DNA of 64,000 nt from an uncultured Dysosmobacter sp. (GCF_947631635.1 NZ_CANRMB010000008.1:1-64000); one strand, 5' to 3'. Positions 15,701 through 25,057 are shown, counted from the first letter of the stretch. The notes: generated by a model from the letters alone, not told the origin. Program-made: numbers and translations.

Positions 15701-17521
15701 ATGGAACAGCTGACAGCTCCCATCCGGAAACTTCTGGATCAGGCGGCGGCCCTGCTGGCGGAGCACCCGATGGCAGGCGAGTGGTACACGGCCTTTGTCC
15801 GCTTTCTCTTCCCGGTGCTGGCGGTGCTGATCCTATTCCGGGCGGTGCGTTCGCTTTTGAAGATCCCCCACACGCCGGAGATCTGGGGCCAGCTGAGCCT
15901 GCCCAACGGCGCGCCGATCCTGCTGACGCACTGGGAGAACATCATCGGCCGGGGAAGGACCGCCGACGTCTGTTTGAGCTATCCCAGCATCTCCCGGCAG
16001 CACGCAGCGCTGTGCCGGGGAGAGGATGAAAACTGGATCGTCTACGACCTGGGCTCCAAGGGCGGGACTCTGGTGAACGGGGAGAAGGTGGAGTATTCCG
16101 CCCCGGTGAAGCTGGGGGACACCATCACCCTGGGAGGCGTTCCCCTGGTGTTCCTGCCGCAGACGGTGACGGAGCGGGAGGAACTGGAGGAAAAGCGCCG
16201 GGCGGAACGGCCCGCCGCCATCTGGCCGTCCTTTCTGTGGCTGACGGTGTTCCAGGTCCTGACCTGTCTGCAGCTGATCGTGGCGGCGGGGGAGGAGGTG
16301 TCCCCGTCCATCCCCCTGGCGTTTCTGGGCTTGACGGTTTTGATGTGGCTGTATGTGGTCATCCTGCGGTGCACCCGGTGCGTGGGCTTTGAGATGGAGA
16401 CCATCGCCTTTTTCCTCTCCACACTGTGCCTGGCGGTGACGGCCTCCAGCGCGCCGGCCAGCCTTTTCAAGCAGTTCCTGGCGGTCCTGCTGGGCCTAGT
16501 CCTGTTTCTGGTGCTGGGCCTGTTCCTGCGGGACCTGGGCCGGGTGCAGAAGAACCGCTGGCTCATGGCCGCCATGGCCATCGGACTGCTGGGCATCACG
16601 CTGGTGATCGGCCAATCCAAATACGGAGCCGTCAACTGGATCGCCATTGGTCCTTTGTCCTTCCAGCCGTCGGAGATCGCCAAGATCTGCTATATCTTTG
16701 CCGGCTCCGCCACGCTGGAGCGCCTGTTCCACCGGCGGAACCTGACGCTGTTCATCCTGCTGACCGGCGTTTGTATCGGGTGTCTGGGCCTTATGAGCGA
16801 CTTCGGAACGGCGGCGATCTTTTTTGTCACCTTCCTGGTCATCGCCTATCTGCGCTCCGGTGATTTTGCCACCCTGTCCCTGATCTGCGGCGCGGCGGTG
16901 TTCGGCGCGGGCATCATCGTAAAATTCAAACCCTACATTTTGAGCCGTTTTGCCTCCTGGGGCCACGCCTGGGAGAGCGCCTCCACCACCGGCTACCAGC
17001 AGACCCGCACCATGTCGGCGGCGGCCTCCGGCGGCCTGCTGGGCATGGGAGCCGGAAACGGCTGGCTCCATCGGGTCCCGGCGGCGGACACCGATCTGGT
17101 GTTCGGCATGCTGTGCGAGGAGTGGGGGCTGCTGATCGCGGTATTGGCGGTGGCCGCCATCATCACCCTGGCCTTTTTCACGGTTCGGACCTGCCGGGTG
17201 GGGCGGTCCAGCTTTTACACCATCGCCGCCTGCGCGGCGGGGTCTCTGCTGGTGTTCCAGACCTGCCTGAACGTGTTTGGCTCCGTGGACCTGCTGCCTC
17301 TCACAGGCGTGACCTTCCCCTTTGTTTCCAACGGCGGCTCGGCCATGATGTCCGCCTGGGGCCTGCTGGCCTTTCTAAAGGCCACGGATACCCGGGAGAA
17401 CGCCAGCTTTGCCATCCGGCGAAGCTCCCAGCGGAAGCTGACCGAGGCGGCCCGTTGCCGGACAGAGCCGGTGAGGGACCCCTTCGGCTCGGAAAAGGAG
17501 GCCAGGGATGAAGAAGATTGA
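15701..17521 (+). CDS. FHA-domain SEDS glycosyltransferase (FtsW/RodA/SpoVE family)
   Basis: A 606-residue fusion. One N-terminal membrane segment (residues about 33-50) is followed by a cytoplasmic FHA domain (about 70-150) with GRGRTADVCLSYPSISRQHA and GTLVNG. Then comes a SEDS core of about ten helices (180-570). The SEDS part shows WIAIGPLSFQPSEIAK, SAAASGGLLGMGAGNGW, ADTDLVFGMLCEEWG and PLTGVTFPFVSNGGSAM, so the polymerase motifs look complete. The FHA domain would bind phospho-Thr, which suggests control by a PASTA-type Ser/Thr kinase. The PBP2 gene overlaps its 3' end by 14 bases, giving a polymerase-transpeptidase pair. AAAGGAGG precedes the ATG. Confidence 0.92.
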   Translation: MEQLTAPIRKLLDQAAALLAEHPMAGEWYTAFVRFLFPVLAVLILFRAVRSLLKIPHTPEIWGQLSLPNGAPILLTHWENIIGRGRTADVCLSYPSISRQHAALCRGEDENWIVYDLGSKGGTLVNGEKVEYSAPVKLGDTITLGGVPLVFLPQTVTEREELEEKRRAERPAAIWPSFLWLTVFQVLTCLQLIVAAGEEVSPSIPLAFLGLTVLMWLYVVILRCTRCVGFEMETIAFFLSTLCLAVTASSAPASLFKQFLAVLLGLVLFLVLGLFLRDLGRVQKNRWLMAAMAIGLLGITLVIGQSKYGAVNWIAIGPLSFQPSEIAKICYIFAGSATLERLFHRRNLTLFILLTGVCIGCLGLMSDFGTAAIFFVTFLVIAYLRSGDFATLSLICGAAVFGAGIIVKFKPYILSRFASWGHAWESASTTGYQQTRTMSAAASGGLLGMGAGNGWLHRVPAADTDLVFGMLCEEWGLLIAVLAVAAIITLAFFTVRTCRVGRSSFYTIAACAAGSLLVFQTCLNVFGSVDLLPLTGVTFPFVSNGGSAMMSAWGLLAFLKATDTRENASFAIRRSSQRKLTEAARCRTEPVRDPFGSEKEARDEED

Positions 17522-18875
17522 ACGCCGGGCCATCGTGTGCAGCATTTTGGCGCTGCTGCTGGCGGCGGGGCTGGGGGTATTTCTGGTGAAGTATCTGACC
17601 AGCGGTGGGGACTGGGCGTCCTCCGCCTTCAACCGCCACCTCTATAACAGCGACGGCGTGCTGTCCACCGGCACGGTGCTGGACCGGGACGGCGATGTGC
17701 TGTCCACAGCAGAGAACGGAAAACGCACCTATTACGACAGCGAGACGGTCCGGAAGGCCACGCTGCACGCGGTGGGCGACCTCCAGGGCAGCATCGGCAC
17801 CGGGGCGCTGAACGCCTTTGCCGACAAGCTGACGGGATACAGCCTGCTGAACGGCGCCTTCGGCGCGGACCGGGGCAGCCAGCTGTATCTGACCATCGAT
17901 GCCCGGTACAACTACGAGGCATACCAGGCCCTGAACGGCCACGCGGGGACGGTGGCGGTGTATAACTATAAGACCGGAGAGGTCCTGTGCATGGTCTCGG
18001 CTCCCAGCTATGATCCCCTGCATGTGCCCGCCGACATCGAGAGCAACGACCGCTACAAGGGCGCTTACCTGAACCGCTTCCTCTCCTCCACCTTTACGCC
18101 CGGCTCCGTCTATAAGACCGTGACGCTGGCGGCGGCTCTGGAAAATCTCCCGGATTTGGAGGAGCGGACCTGGACCTGTGACGGCTCCATCCAGATCGGG
18201 GAGGAAACCATCGTGTGCTCCGGCACCCACGGGGAACAGCACATCGGCGACGCCTTTGCCAACTCCTGCAACGTGGCCTTTGCCCAAATCGCCGTGGAGC
18301 TGGGCGCGGATACCCTGAAAAAGTATACGGAGAAAGCGGGACTGACGGACAGCTATGACCTGGACGGCCTGCCCACCGCCAAAGGGACCTTTGACTGGGG
18401 ATCTGTCTCCGACGGGGCGCTGGGCTGGGCCGGCGTGGGCCAGTACAGGGATCTGGTGAATCCCTGCGCCCTGATGGTGTACATGGGGGCCATTGCCAGC
18501 GGCGGCAGGGCAGCGGAGCCGTATTTGATCCAAAAGACCGTCTCCGCACTGGGGCTGCCGTCCCTGCCGCACCTGCCCCGAAAGACCGGGACCCTGGTGT
18601 CCGGCGGCACGGCAGAGACCCTGGCGGACCTGATGGCCGCCAATGTGGAAAAGACCTATGGCACTAAACGATTCCCCAACATGGACATCTGCGCCAAATC
18701 CGGCACCGCCGAGGTGGGGGAGGGGCAGGCGCCCCACGCCTGGTTCGCGGGCTTTCTGCGGAATGAGGACGCGCCCTACGCCTTTGTGGTGATGGTGGAA
18801 AACGGCGGCGGCGGAAATTCTGTGGCCGGCACCGTGGCGGGAAGGGTACTGGATATTATGGTCAATGGATACTAA
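17508..18875 (+). CDS. Class B penicillin-binding protein (PbpA-like)
   Basis: A 455-residue monofunctional transpeptidase with one N-terminal membrane anchor (residues about 8-30). The penicillin-binding domain has TFTPGSVYKT with the active Ser near residue 200, NSCN near 253 and AKSGTAE near 397. The N-terminal dimerisation part is short, as in PbpA of actinobacteria, rather than the large pedestal of PBP2b. The overlap with the FHA-SEDS gene implies a stoichiometric SEDS-bPBP complex for septal, side-wall or spore cortex synthesis; sequence does not say which. A shortened repeat copy follows the stop. Confidence 0.92.
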   Translation: MKKIERRAIVCSILALLLAAGLGVFLVKYLTSGGDWASSAFNRHLYNSDGVLSTGTVLDRDGDVLSTAENGKRTYYDSETVRKATLHAVGDLQGSIGTGALNAFADKLTGYSLLNGAFGADRGSQLYLTIDARYNYEAYQALNGHAGTVAVYNYKTGEVLCMVSAPSYDPLHVPADIESNDRYKGAYLNRFLSSTFTPGSVYKTVTLAAALENLPDLEERTWTCDGSIQIGEETIVCSGTHGEQHIGDAFANSCNVAFAQIAVELGADTLKKYTEKAGLTDSYDLDGLPTAKGTFDWGSVSDGALGWAGVGQYRDLVNPCALMVYMGAIASGGRAAEPYLIQKTVSALGLPSLPHLPRKTGTLVSGGTAETLADLMAANVEKTYGTKRFPNMDICAKSGTAEVGEGQAPHAWFAGFLRNEDAPYAFVVMVENGGGGNSVAGTVAGRVLDIMVNGY

Positions 18876-18889
18876 GCCCGGGAGCGCCG

Positions 18890-19030
18890 TGCAGCGCGTA
18901 CATCCGCTGTGACAGGCCGCGGACCGCGGCCTTGCTTTGCATTTCATCGTCAATCGCTGCGCGTTTTTCGCACAGTGGGCATCGCCTGCTTGAAAAATCC
19001 ATTCAATTTTTCAAATAAATGAACGATATC
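18890..19030 (-). repeat. Structured repeat copy B (shortened)
   Basis: This copy lies in reverse orientation. It keeps GGCCGCGG/CCGCGGCC, a decayed CAGCGC stem, CGCACAG, GGGCAT/GCCTGC and the TTGAAAAAT/ATTTTTCAA stem, ending in ATGAACGATATC. The terminal CTTGAAAAG hairpin and its inverted-repeat end are missing next to the PBP2 stop codon. Several stems carry mismatches, so it is the most eroded of the five main copies. Confidence 0.7.
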
Positions 19031-19062
19031 AAATTGGTATTTTGATTTGAGGAGACCGGAAT

Positions 19063-19365
19063 ATGAACGACAAGAAAAAGGGACCGCTGTTCCAGACCAC
19101 CAGACAGATCAGCATCGGAGCAGGGGTCTCCGGCGTGGGATTTTTGCTGTATTTGGCGCTCTCTGCCATTGGACAGCAGTTGATAGCGGATATTGCAGTC
19201 ATCGCCTTTGCGGCGGTGGCGGTGTGGACCTTTGCATCCGCCGCGGCCGTCCGGAACCGGGACAAGGAGGCTGTGAGTTACAGCCTGCTGTGGGGCACAG
19301 GCGCCCTGGCACTGATGCTGGGCGGCTGCGCGGTGCTGACCATCAAGCTGTGGCTGGGCCTGTGA
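19063..19365 (+). CDS. Small membrane protein, unknown
   Basis: A 100-residue protein with a basic N-terminus and three probable membrane helices (residues about 17-38, 41-62, 74-98). I recognise no family. GGAG lies 8 bases before the ATG. It follows a repeat copy and precedes a strong convergent terminator, so it is probably monocistronic. Codon use and GC content match the neighbours, which supports a real gene. Confidence 0.7.
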   Translation: MNDKKKGPLFQTTRQISIGAGVSGVGFLLYLALSAIGQQLIADIAVIAFAAVAVWTFASAAAVRNRDKEAVSYSLLWGTGALALMLGGCAVLTIKLWLGL

Positions 19366-19382
19366 GTCTGTGAGCATGGAGA

Positions 19383-19417
19383 AAAACGCTGCGCACCTCA
19401 ATTGGTGCGCAGCGTTT
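19383..19417. terminator. Convergent terminator overlapping the MATE gene end
   Basis: AAACGCTGCGCACC pairs with GGTGCGCAGCGTTT. One arm is also the last codons (TLRTN) of the MATE exporter gene on the other strand. Confidence 0.85.
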
Positions 19418-20789
19418 GATTTGTTTCCAGATGCTGTTTTAAGCGCCGCATGGCCCAGAAATAGCAGATCAGATGGGTCAGAAATGTAACGGTCCAGGAG
19501 AGGGGATAGGACCAATAGACCGTCTGGATCGTGTGGAACGCCGGGCTCTGGAAGATCGTGGCGATCCAGACCAGCCGAAAGACGCAGGCCCCCATCAGAG
19601 AGACCAGCATGGGCATCACGGAATAGCCCAATCCCCGCAGGGAGCCCACCATCACATCCATCATGCCGCAGATGGCATAGAGGGGAAAGAGGATCCAAAC
19701 GCGGGACATCCCGGCGCTGATGACCGCGGGGCTCTTGGAGTAGATCTGCAGCAGCTGGGGGCCGAACAGGGTGGCCGCTCCGCCCAGCATGATGCCGAGG
19801 ACAACGACGCATCCCTGCGCCCGCAGGAGGATGGGGCGGATGCGGTCATAGCGTCCGGCGCCGTAGTTCTGACTGGTAAAGGAGACGTTGGCCTGATAGA
19901 AGGCGTTCATGGAGGCGTAGATAAAATTCTCGATGTTGGCCGCGGCGGAGTTTCCGGCCACAATGATCTCTCCAAAGGAGTTGATGGAGGACTGGATGAC
20001 CACATTGGACAGGGAGAACAGCATGCCCTGGAACCCGGCGGGAAGGCCCACCTGCAGGATCTGCTTCAGCCGGACCTTCCAGATGCGCAGCTCCCGCAGC
20101 TCCAGGTGCACCGCGCCCTGCTCCCGCATCATGCACCGGACCACCAGGATGGCGGAGATGCACTGGGAGACCACGGTGGCAATGGCGACGCCCGCCACAT
20201 CCAGGTGGCAGACGATGACGAAGAACAGGTTCAGGACCACATTCACCACACCGGCGATGGACAGGTAGTACAGGGGCCGCCGGGTGTCGCCCACCGCCCG
20301 CAGCAGGGCGGCGCCGAAGTTGTAGAGCATGGTGGCGGGCATGTCTAGGAAGTAGACGCGGAGATAGAGGGTGGCAAGGCCCCGGACATTGGCGGGGGAC
20401 TGCATCCAGATGAGGATGGTCCGGGCGCCGAAAACGCCCACCGCCGTCAGGAAGAACCCGCTGATGATGCTCAGCAGCATGGCAGTGTGCACCGTCTGGC
20501 GGAGCCCCTCTTTTTCATTGGCGCCGTAAAACCGGGCGGCCAGGATATTGGCGCCCACGGACAGGCCGATGAAGAGATTGATCAGCAGATTGATCAGGGA
20601 GGTGGTGGAACCCACCGCCGCCAGGGAGTTGTCCCCGGCCCAGCGTCCCACCACGATGATATCCGCCGCATTGAACAGCAGCTGCAAAATGCTGGAGCAC
20701 ATCAGCGGCACCGCAAATTGCAGCATCTTCGGCAGAATCCGGCCGCTGCACATGTCGATCTCATAATTTTTTCCCGGCTTCAGCGCCAT
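19398..20789 (-). CDS. MATE family multidrug exporter
   Basis: A 463-residue integral membrane protein with about 12 helices in two similar halves, typical of MATE cation-coupled exporters. Family segments include the N-terminal ILPKMLQFAVPLMCSSILQLLFNAADIIVVGR and the second-half QVGLPAGFQGMLFSLSNVVIQSSINSFG. The substrate cannot be predicted. A GGAGG-like site precedes the ATG. The gene lies alone between the metQ terminator and a convergent terminator whose stem forms its last codons. Confidence 0.93.
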   Translation of the reverse strand: MALKPGKNYEIDMCSGRILPKMLQFAVPLMCSSILQLLFNAADIIVVGRWAGDNSLAAVGSTTSLINLLINLFIGLSVGANILAARFYGANEKEGLRQTVHTAMLLSIISGFFLTAVGVFGARTILIWMQSPANVRGLATLYLRVYFLDMPATMLYNFGAALLRAVGDTRRPLYYLSIAGVVNVVLNLFFVIVCHLDVAGVAIATVVSQCISAILVVRCMMREQGAVHLELRELRIWKVRLKQILQVGLPAGFQGMLFSLSNVVIQSSINSFGEIIVAGNSAAANIENFIYASMNAFYQANVSFTSQNYGAGRYDRIRPILLRAQGCVVVLGIMLGGAATLFGPQLLQIYSKSPAVISAGMSRVWILFPLYAICGMMDVMVGSLRGLGYSVMPMLVSLMGACVFRLVWIATIFQSPAFHTIQTVYWSYPLSWTVTFLTHLICYFWAMRRLKQHLETNQTLRTN

Positions 20790-20902
20790 ATGGATCAGCC
20801 CTCCGTTGGACTTGGATCTTGCTCACATCTGTGGGCAGCGCTCCCATTTTAACACGGTCTTTACGGAAATGCTACCGTATCCGACGAAAATTTTGCGGAA
20901 AA

Positions 20903-20930
20903 AAGAGTCCAGGACATGTCCTGGACTCTT
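20903..20930 (-). terminator. Terminator of metNIQ
   Basis: AAGAGTCCAGGACA pairs with TGTCCTGGACTCTT, and T-rich sequence follows on the minus strand. Confidence 0.88.
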
Positions 20931-20954
20931 GTGCATATCGCAGAGATCGATGTC

Positions 20955-21785
20955 TTAGAACGCGGGGACCACGGCGCCGTCGTACTTCTCGGTGATGAAG
21001 TCGCGGACGGTATCGGAGTGCAGGGCTTCCACCAGGGCTTTGACGGCGGCGTTTTCCTCATTGCCCTCCTTGACCACCAGGATGTTCACATAGGGGGAAT
21101 CGCTGGATTCGATGGCCAGGGAGTCCGCCACGGGGTTCAGACCGGCCTGCAGGGCAAAGTTGGAGTTGATAACGGCGATATCCACCTCGGTGAGGACGGT
21201 GGGGACCATGGCGGCCTCCAGCTCGGTAAAGACCAGGTTCTTGGGGTTCTCCGCGATGTCGTTGGGCGTGGCCTCCAGACCGGCGCCCTCCTTCAGCTTG
21301 ATGAGGCCCTGGGATTCCAGCAGCAGCAGGGCGCGGGCCTCGTTGGTCACATCGTTGGGAACGGCCACGGAGGCGCCGTCGGCCAGTGCGTCCAGAGAAT
21401 CGGTCTTACCGGCATAGATCGCCATGGGCTCGATGTGGACGCCGGCCATGCTCACCAGGTGGGTGCCGTTCTCGACATTGAAGTTATCCAGGTAGGGGAT
21501 ATGCTGGAAGTAGTTGGCGTCCTCGTCACCATCCTCCACAGCGGTGTTGGGGATGACATAGTCGCCGTACTCGTGGATCTGCAAATCGATGCCCTGCTCG
21601 GCCAGGATGGGCACGCACTGCTCCAGGATCTCGGCGTGGGGGGTGGGGGAGGCGGCCACATTCAGGGTGACGGTTTCGGCGGGTGTTTCATTTTCAGCGG
21701 GGGCGGGGTCCTTCTTGCCGCCGCAGGCGGCCAGGGACAGGCACAGGACCAGAGCCAGTGCCAGGGCCAGGTACTTCTTTTTCAT
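20955..21785 (-). CDS. metQ: Methionine-binding lipoprotein
   Basis: A NlpA/MetQ substrate-binding lipoprotein of 276 residues for the methionine importer. The signal peptide ends at LSLAACGGKK with the lipid-modified Cys near 21. The mature part shows LNVAASPTPHAEIL, YVIPNTAVEDGDEDANYFQHIPYL, GASVAVPNDVTNEARALLLLE and INSNFALQAGL, all typical of MetQ. GGAGG lies before the ATG. It is the third gene after metN and metI, separated from metI by about 100 bases. Confidence 0.94.
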   Translation of the reverse strand: MKKKYLALALALVLCLSLAACGGKKDPAPAENETPAETVTLNVAASPTPHAEILEQCVPILAEQGIDLQIHEYGDYVIPNTAVEDGDEDANYFQHIPYLDNFNVENGTHLVSMAGVHIEPMAIYAGKTDSLDALADGASVAVPNDVTNEARALLLLESQGLIKLKEGAGLEATPNDIAENPKNLVFTELEAAMVPTVLTEVDIAVINSNFALQAGLNPVADSLAIESSDSPYVNILVVKEGNEENAAVKALVEALHSDTVRDFITEKYDGAVVPAF

Positions 21786-21887
21786 GTTTGTTTCCTCCAA
21801 TAAAACTTTCAGATTTTTGAACCAATGGTTCGGGTATTTCAAAACGCTTGCCGGAATTCCAGAGACAGGCGATGAAAACACAGGGGA

Positions 21888-22628
21888 TTACTTGGTATGG
21901 GCGAAGCGGGAGAGCAGGTCCAGGCCCTTGAAGCTCCGGGCGGTGGGGTCCAGGCGCTTGTCGATATGGTTCGACACGTGACTGAAAATGAATTGAATGA
22001 CCTGCACCAGCACGATGAGGAAGATGATGGTCACCAGCATCATCGAGGGGACCTTGCGCTGGTAGCCGTAGCGGATGGCCAGGTCGCCCAGGCCGCCCGC
22101 GCCCACGGCACCGGCGATGGCGGTATAGGCCAGGATGGTGACGATGGAGATGGCGCCGCCCAGGACGAGGGAGGGCTTCGCCTCCGGCAGGTAGACCTTC
22201 CAGACGATCTGGAAGGTGGACGCGCCCATGGACTGGGCCGCCTCCACCACACCGGCGTCCACCTCCGCCAGGGAGGTCTCCACCATGCGGGCGATGAAGG
22301 GGGCGGCGGACACCACCAGGGGAACGATGGCGCCCCTGACGCCGATCTTGGTGCCCACGATGAGCTTGGTGAAATCCATGATGGCGATCATCAGGATGAT
22401 GAAGGGAAGGGAGCGGCCCACATTGATGATCCAGCCCAGGATGCGGTTGACGGCCCGGTTGGGACGGATGCCGTGGGCCTGGGTCAGGATCAGCGCCACC
22501 CCCAGGGGCAGGCCCAGGATATAGGCGAACACCGTGGAGATGCCCACCATGACGAGGGTGTCCACCGTGCCGTCCCACAGCAGGGGACCGTATTGGCTCC
22601 AGAAATCAGCGGTAAAGATCTCAAGCAT
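21888..22628 (-). CDS. metI: Methionine ABC transporter permease
   Basis: A 246-residue permease with five to six membrane helices. The coupling loop reads VEAAQSMGASTFQIVWKVYLPEAKPSL near residues 135-160. VNVGRSLPFIILMIAIMDFTKLIVGTKIG is diagnostic of MetI. Its ATG overlaps the metN stop by 8 bases, so the two are translationally coupled. With MetN and MetQ it forms the methionine importer. Confidence 0.95.
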   Translation of the reverse strand: MLEIFTADFWSQYGPLLWDGTVDTLVMVGISTVFAYILGLPLGVALILTQAHGIRPNRAVNRILGWIINVGRSLPFIILMIAIMDFTKLIVGTKIGVRGAIVPLVVSAAPFIARMVETSLAEVDAGVVEAAQSMGASTFQIVWKVYLPEAKPSLVLGGAISIVTILAYTAIAGAVGAGGLGDLAIRYGYQRKVPSMMLVTIIFLIVLVQVIQFIFSHVSNHIDKRLDPTARSFKGLDLLSRFAHTK

Positions 22629-23673
22629 GGTATTCCACCTCCTCCGCGGTAACGTTGGGCTGTGCCCGGATGTAAGAGAGGGCCTTGGCGGCCTCGTTGG
22701 GATCGTCTGGGAGGCCCAGCAGCATCGTGCCGAAGGCCCTGCCGTCGATGTTGCGGGTGTCGGCGCCCAGGATGTTGACCTTCACACCGCAGTCGATGGC
22801 GAGGGAGGCGATGAGGGGCTGATAGGCCGTCCCGCCGTTGAAGGCCACGCGGACCGCGCGGGTGCCGGCGGGGTACTGCTCCACGCTGGCGCCGCCGGGA
22901 TACACCAGGCGGCGGGCCGCGTCGGTGGAGGGATGGGAGAAGATATCCTCCACATTGCCCTGCTCCGCCACCACGCCGCCGTCCAGAATGGCGACCTGGG
23001 AGCAGATCTCCTCGATCACGCTCATCTGGTGGGTGATGACCACCACGGTGACGCCCAGCTTCTGGTTCAGGTCCTTCAAAAGGCCCAGGATGGAGGCGGT
23101 GGTGGTGGGGTCCAGGGCGGAGGTGGCCTCGTCGCACAGAAGCACCTTGGGGTCCGTGGCCAGGGCGCGGGCGATGGCCACCCGCTGCTTTTGCCCGCCG
23201 GACAGCTGGGCGGGATAGGCGTCCGCCTTGTCCCGCAGGCCCACGATGTCCAACAGCTCCAGCGCCCGCTTTTTCGCCTGGGCGGCAGGGGTGCCGCTGA
23301 GTTCCATGGGGAAGCAGACGTTTTTCAAACAGGTGCGCTGCATCAGCAGGTTGAAGCTCTGGAAGATCATGGTGACTTCCCGCCGGGCCAGCCGCAGTTC
23401 TTTTTCACTGACGAAGGCCGGCGTTTCCCCATCGCCGTCCGGCTCCATCCAGGCCAGGCGGCGGCCGTTGACAGTCACGCTGCCGGAGGTGGGGCGCTCC
23501 AGCAGGTTCATGCAGCGGACCAGCGTGGACTTACCCGCGCCGGACAGGCCGATGATGCCGAAGATCTCACCCTGCTTGATATCCAGATTGATATCCTCCA
23601 GGGCGTGGACGGCGCTCTCGCCGGTGCCGAAGGTCTTGGTCAGATGCTGAATTTGAATGATCGATTCACTCAC
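22621..23673 (-). CDS. metN: Methionine ABC transporter ATPase
   Basis: A 350-residue ATPase with Walker A GLSGAGKST near residue 43, the Q-loop, signature LSGGQKQR, Walker B VLLCDEAT and an H-loop in VVITHQMS. The C-terminal 100 residues look like the NIL regulatory domain, which binds methionine and inhibits transport. The start is GTG with AAGGAG 10 bases upstream. It is the first gene after a Met-specific T-box, so expression should respond to uncharged tRNA-Met. Confidence 0.95.
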   Translation of the reverse strand: MSESIIQIQHLTKTFGTGESAVHALEDINLDIKQGEIFGIIGLSGAGKSTLVRCMNLLERPTSGSVTVNGRRLAWMEPDGDGETPAFVSEKELRLARREVTMIFQSFNLLMQRTCLKNVCFPMELSGTPAAQAKKRALELLDIVGLRDKADAYPAQLSGGQKQRVAIARALATDPKVLLCDEATSALDPTTTASILGLLKDLNQKLGVTVVVITHQMSVIEEICSQVAILDGGVVAEQGNVEDIFSHPSTDAARRLVYPGGASVEQYPAGTRAVRVAFNGGTAYQPLIASLAIDCGVKVNILGADTRNIDGRAFGTMLLGLPDDPNEAAKALSYIRAQPNVTAEEVEYHA

Positions 23674-23704
23674 AGGATCGTAACTCCTTTTCGGATGATT
23701 TTTG

Positions 23705-23985
23705 ACAACAAAAAAGTCCTTGAAGCAAATGCTTCAAGGACGAACGTAACTTTACGCCGTGGTACCACCTTGGTTCGCCGTCTCCTCGCGAAAACGGCCT
23801 TTGAGAGTGCCAACACACCCCTGCGCTGTGACGTGCGCACACGTCGTAACCTATGCCTCCGCAGTCGGCCACGCAACTCCGAGACCATGTTCGGCAAGCC
23901 CTTCCGTACCTCTTCCCACCAACCGAGGCTCTCTGTGACATATCTGCCTGCGTACTCTTCTCTTCATCGTCTTTGCAATATGCAG
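23705..23985 (-). promoter_or_regulatory. Met T-box leader of metNIQ
   Basis: On the minus strand the stem I landmarks AGAGAG and GGTTGGTGGGAAGAGG are followed by GAACATGGTCTCGGAG. ATG (23888-23886) is the likely specifier. The T-box core GGTGGTACCACGG lies at 23769-23757, and the terminator GTCCTTGAAGC/GCTTCAAGGAC with six Ts is at about 23741-23711. A methionine specifier agrees with the metNIQ genes downstream. Confidence 0.95.
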
Positions 23986-24143
23986 TTGTTTGTTATCTGT
24001 TTTGCAGTTTACACGTTATCACTTAATATGTCAACCGGTGAAACAACTCAAAAAGTCGGAGATACAGCAGGAGAGATATGGACAGGATGCACAATCCGCT
24101 GGAAACCACCGGCATTTTTTACAAATAAAGATACAGTATCGGA

Positions 24144-24172
24144 TTGAAACGGGCGGGCAAAACTGCTATCAT
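24144..24172 (+). promoter_or_regulatory. Candidate promoter of the DUF368 gene
   Basis: TTGAAA, 17 bases, TATCAT lies 33 bases before the start codon. Confidence 0.55.
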
Positions 24173-24204
24173 AAATAAGATCAAACCGGTGGAGGGAGCA
24201 GCAG

Positions 24205-25050
24205 ATGAGGCGGCCGCGGAGCAAAAACTTTATGATGCATTGGCTGCGGGACCTGCTCTGCGGTGCGCTGATCGGCGCAGGGGCGATCCTGCCGGGGGTC
24301 TCCGGCGGCGTGCTTGCGGTGGTGTTCGACATCTACCGCCCCTTCATGGAGCTTCTGACCCATCCCCGGACCGCTGTGAAAAAATATTGGAAATGGTTCC
24401 CGCCCATTGCGCTGGGCTGGTGCGCCGGGTTTCTGGGCTTTGCCAAGGGGATCGCGGCGGCCATTGACAGCTCCAGCACCGTGACCACCTGGCTGTTCAT
24501 CGGACTGATCGTCGGGACGGGACCATCCCTCTTTCGGGAGGCCGGGAAGGAGGGGCGCGGCGCTTCGGCCTGGGTGAGCCTTGTGTTGTGCGCGCTGGCC
24601 GTGTTTGGGGGACTGTTTTACATCAGCCGGATCGTCTGCGTCTGCGTGGAGCCCAACTTCTGGTGGTATAATTTCTGCGGTGTCCTCTGGGGCATGAGCA
24701 TCGTGATCCCCGGCATGACGTCCTCCTCCGTGATGATGGCGCTGGGCCTGTACCAGCCCATGCTGGAGGGACTGGCGAATCTGGACCTGCTGGTGCTGTC
24801 CGCATGCCTTCCCGGGATGTTCCTGTCGATCATCCTGCTGGCCCGGCTGGTGACCTGGTTCTTCCGGACCCATTACGCTGTGGCGTTCCACGGCATTCTG
24901 GGCTTTGTGCTGGCGTCCACGCTGGTCATCATTCCCACGGCGTACAGAAGCGGCGGAGAGGTCCTTCTCTCCATCCTCTGCTGCCTGGGCGGGTTCCTGC
25001 TGGCCTTTTTCCTGGACCGCATGGACCGGCGGCTCCAGGATGCCGCCTGA
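24205..25050 (+). CDS. DUF368 membrane protein (PopT-type undecaprenyl phosphate translocase family)
   Basis: A 281-residue protein with about eight to nine membrane helices. DUF368 signatures are GALIGAGAILPGVSGGVLAVVF near residues 20-42 and GVLWGMSIVIPGMTSSSVMMALG near 160-180, a pair of similar PG-S motifs in inverted halves. Members of this family have been shown to recycle undecaprenyl phosphate across the membrane (PopT), which would link it to wall precursor supply. Here that role is inferred. GGAGGG is 8 bases before the ATG. The gene is monocistronic and ends at a convergent terminator. Confidence 0.88.
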   Translation: MRRPRSKNFMMHWLRDLLCGALIGAGAILPGVSGGVLAVVFDIYRPFMELLTHPRTAVKKYWKWFPPIALGWCAGFLGFAKGIAAAIDSSSTVTTWLFIGLIVGTGPSLFREAGKEGRGASAWVSLVLCALAVFGGLFYISRIVCVCVEPNFWWYNFCGVLWGMSIVIPGMTSSSVMMALGLYQPMLEGLANLDLLVLSACLPGMFLSIILLARLVTWFFRTHYAVAFHGILGFVLASTLVIIPTAYRSGGEVLLSILCCLGGFLLAFFLDRMDRRLQDAA

Positions 25051-25057
25051 AAAAAGA

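Noticed and set aside
23534-24147. C-terminal part of a 537-residue frame over metN and the Met T-box
   Set aside because: Antisense to metN and to a T-box with all landmarks.
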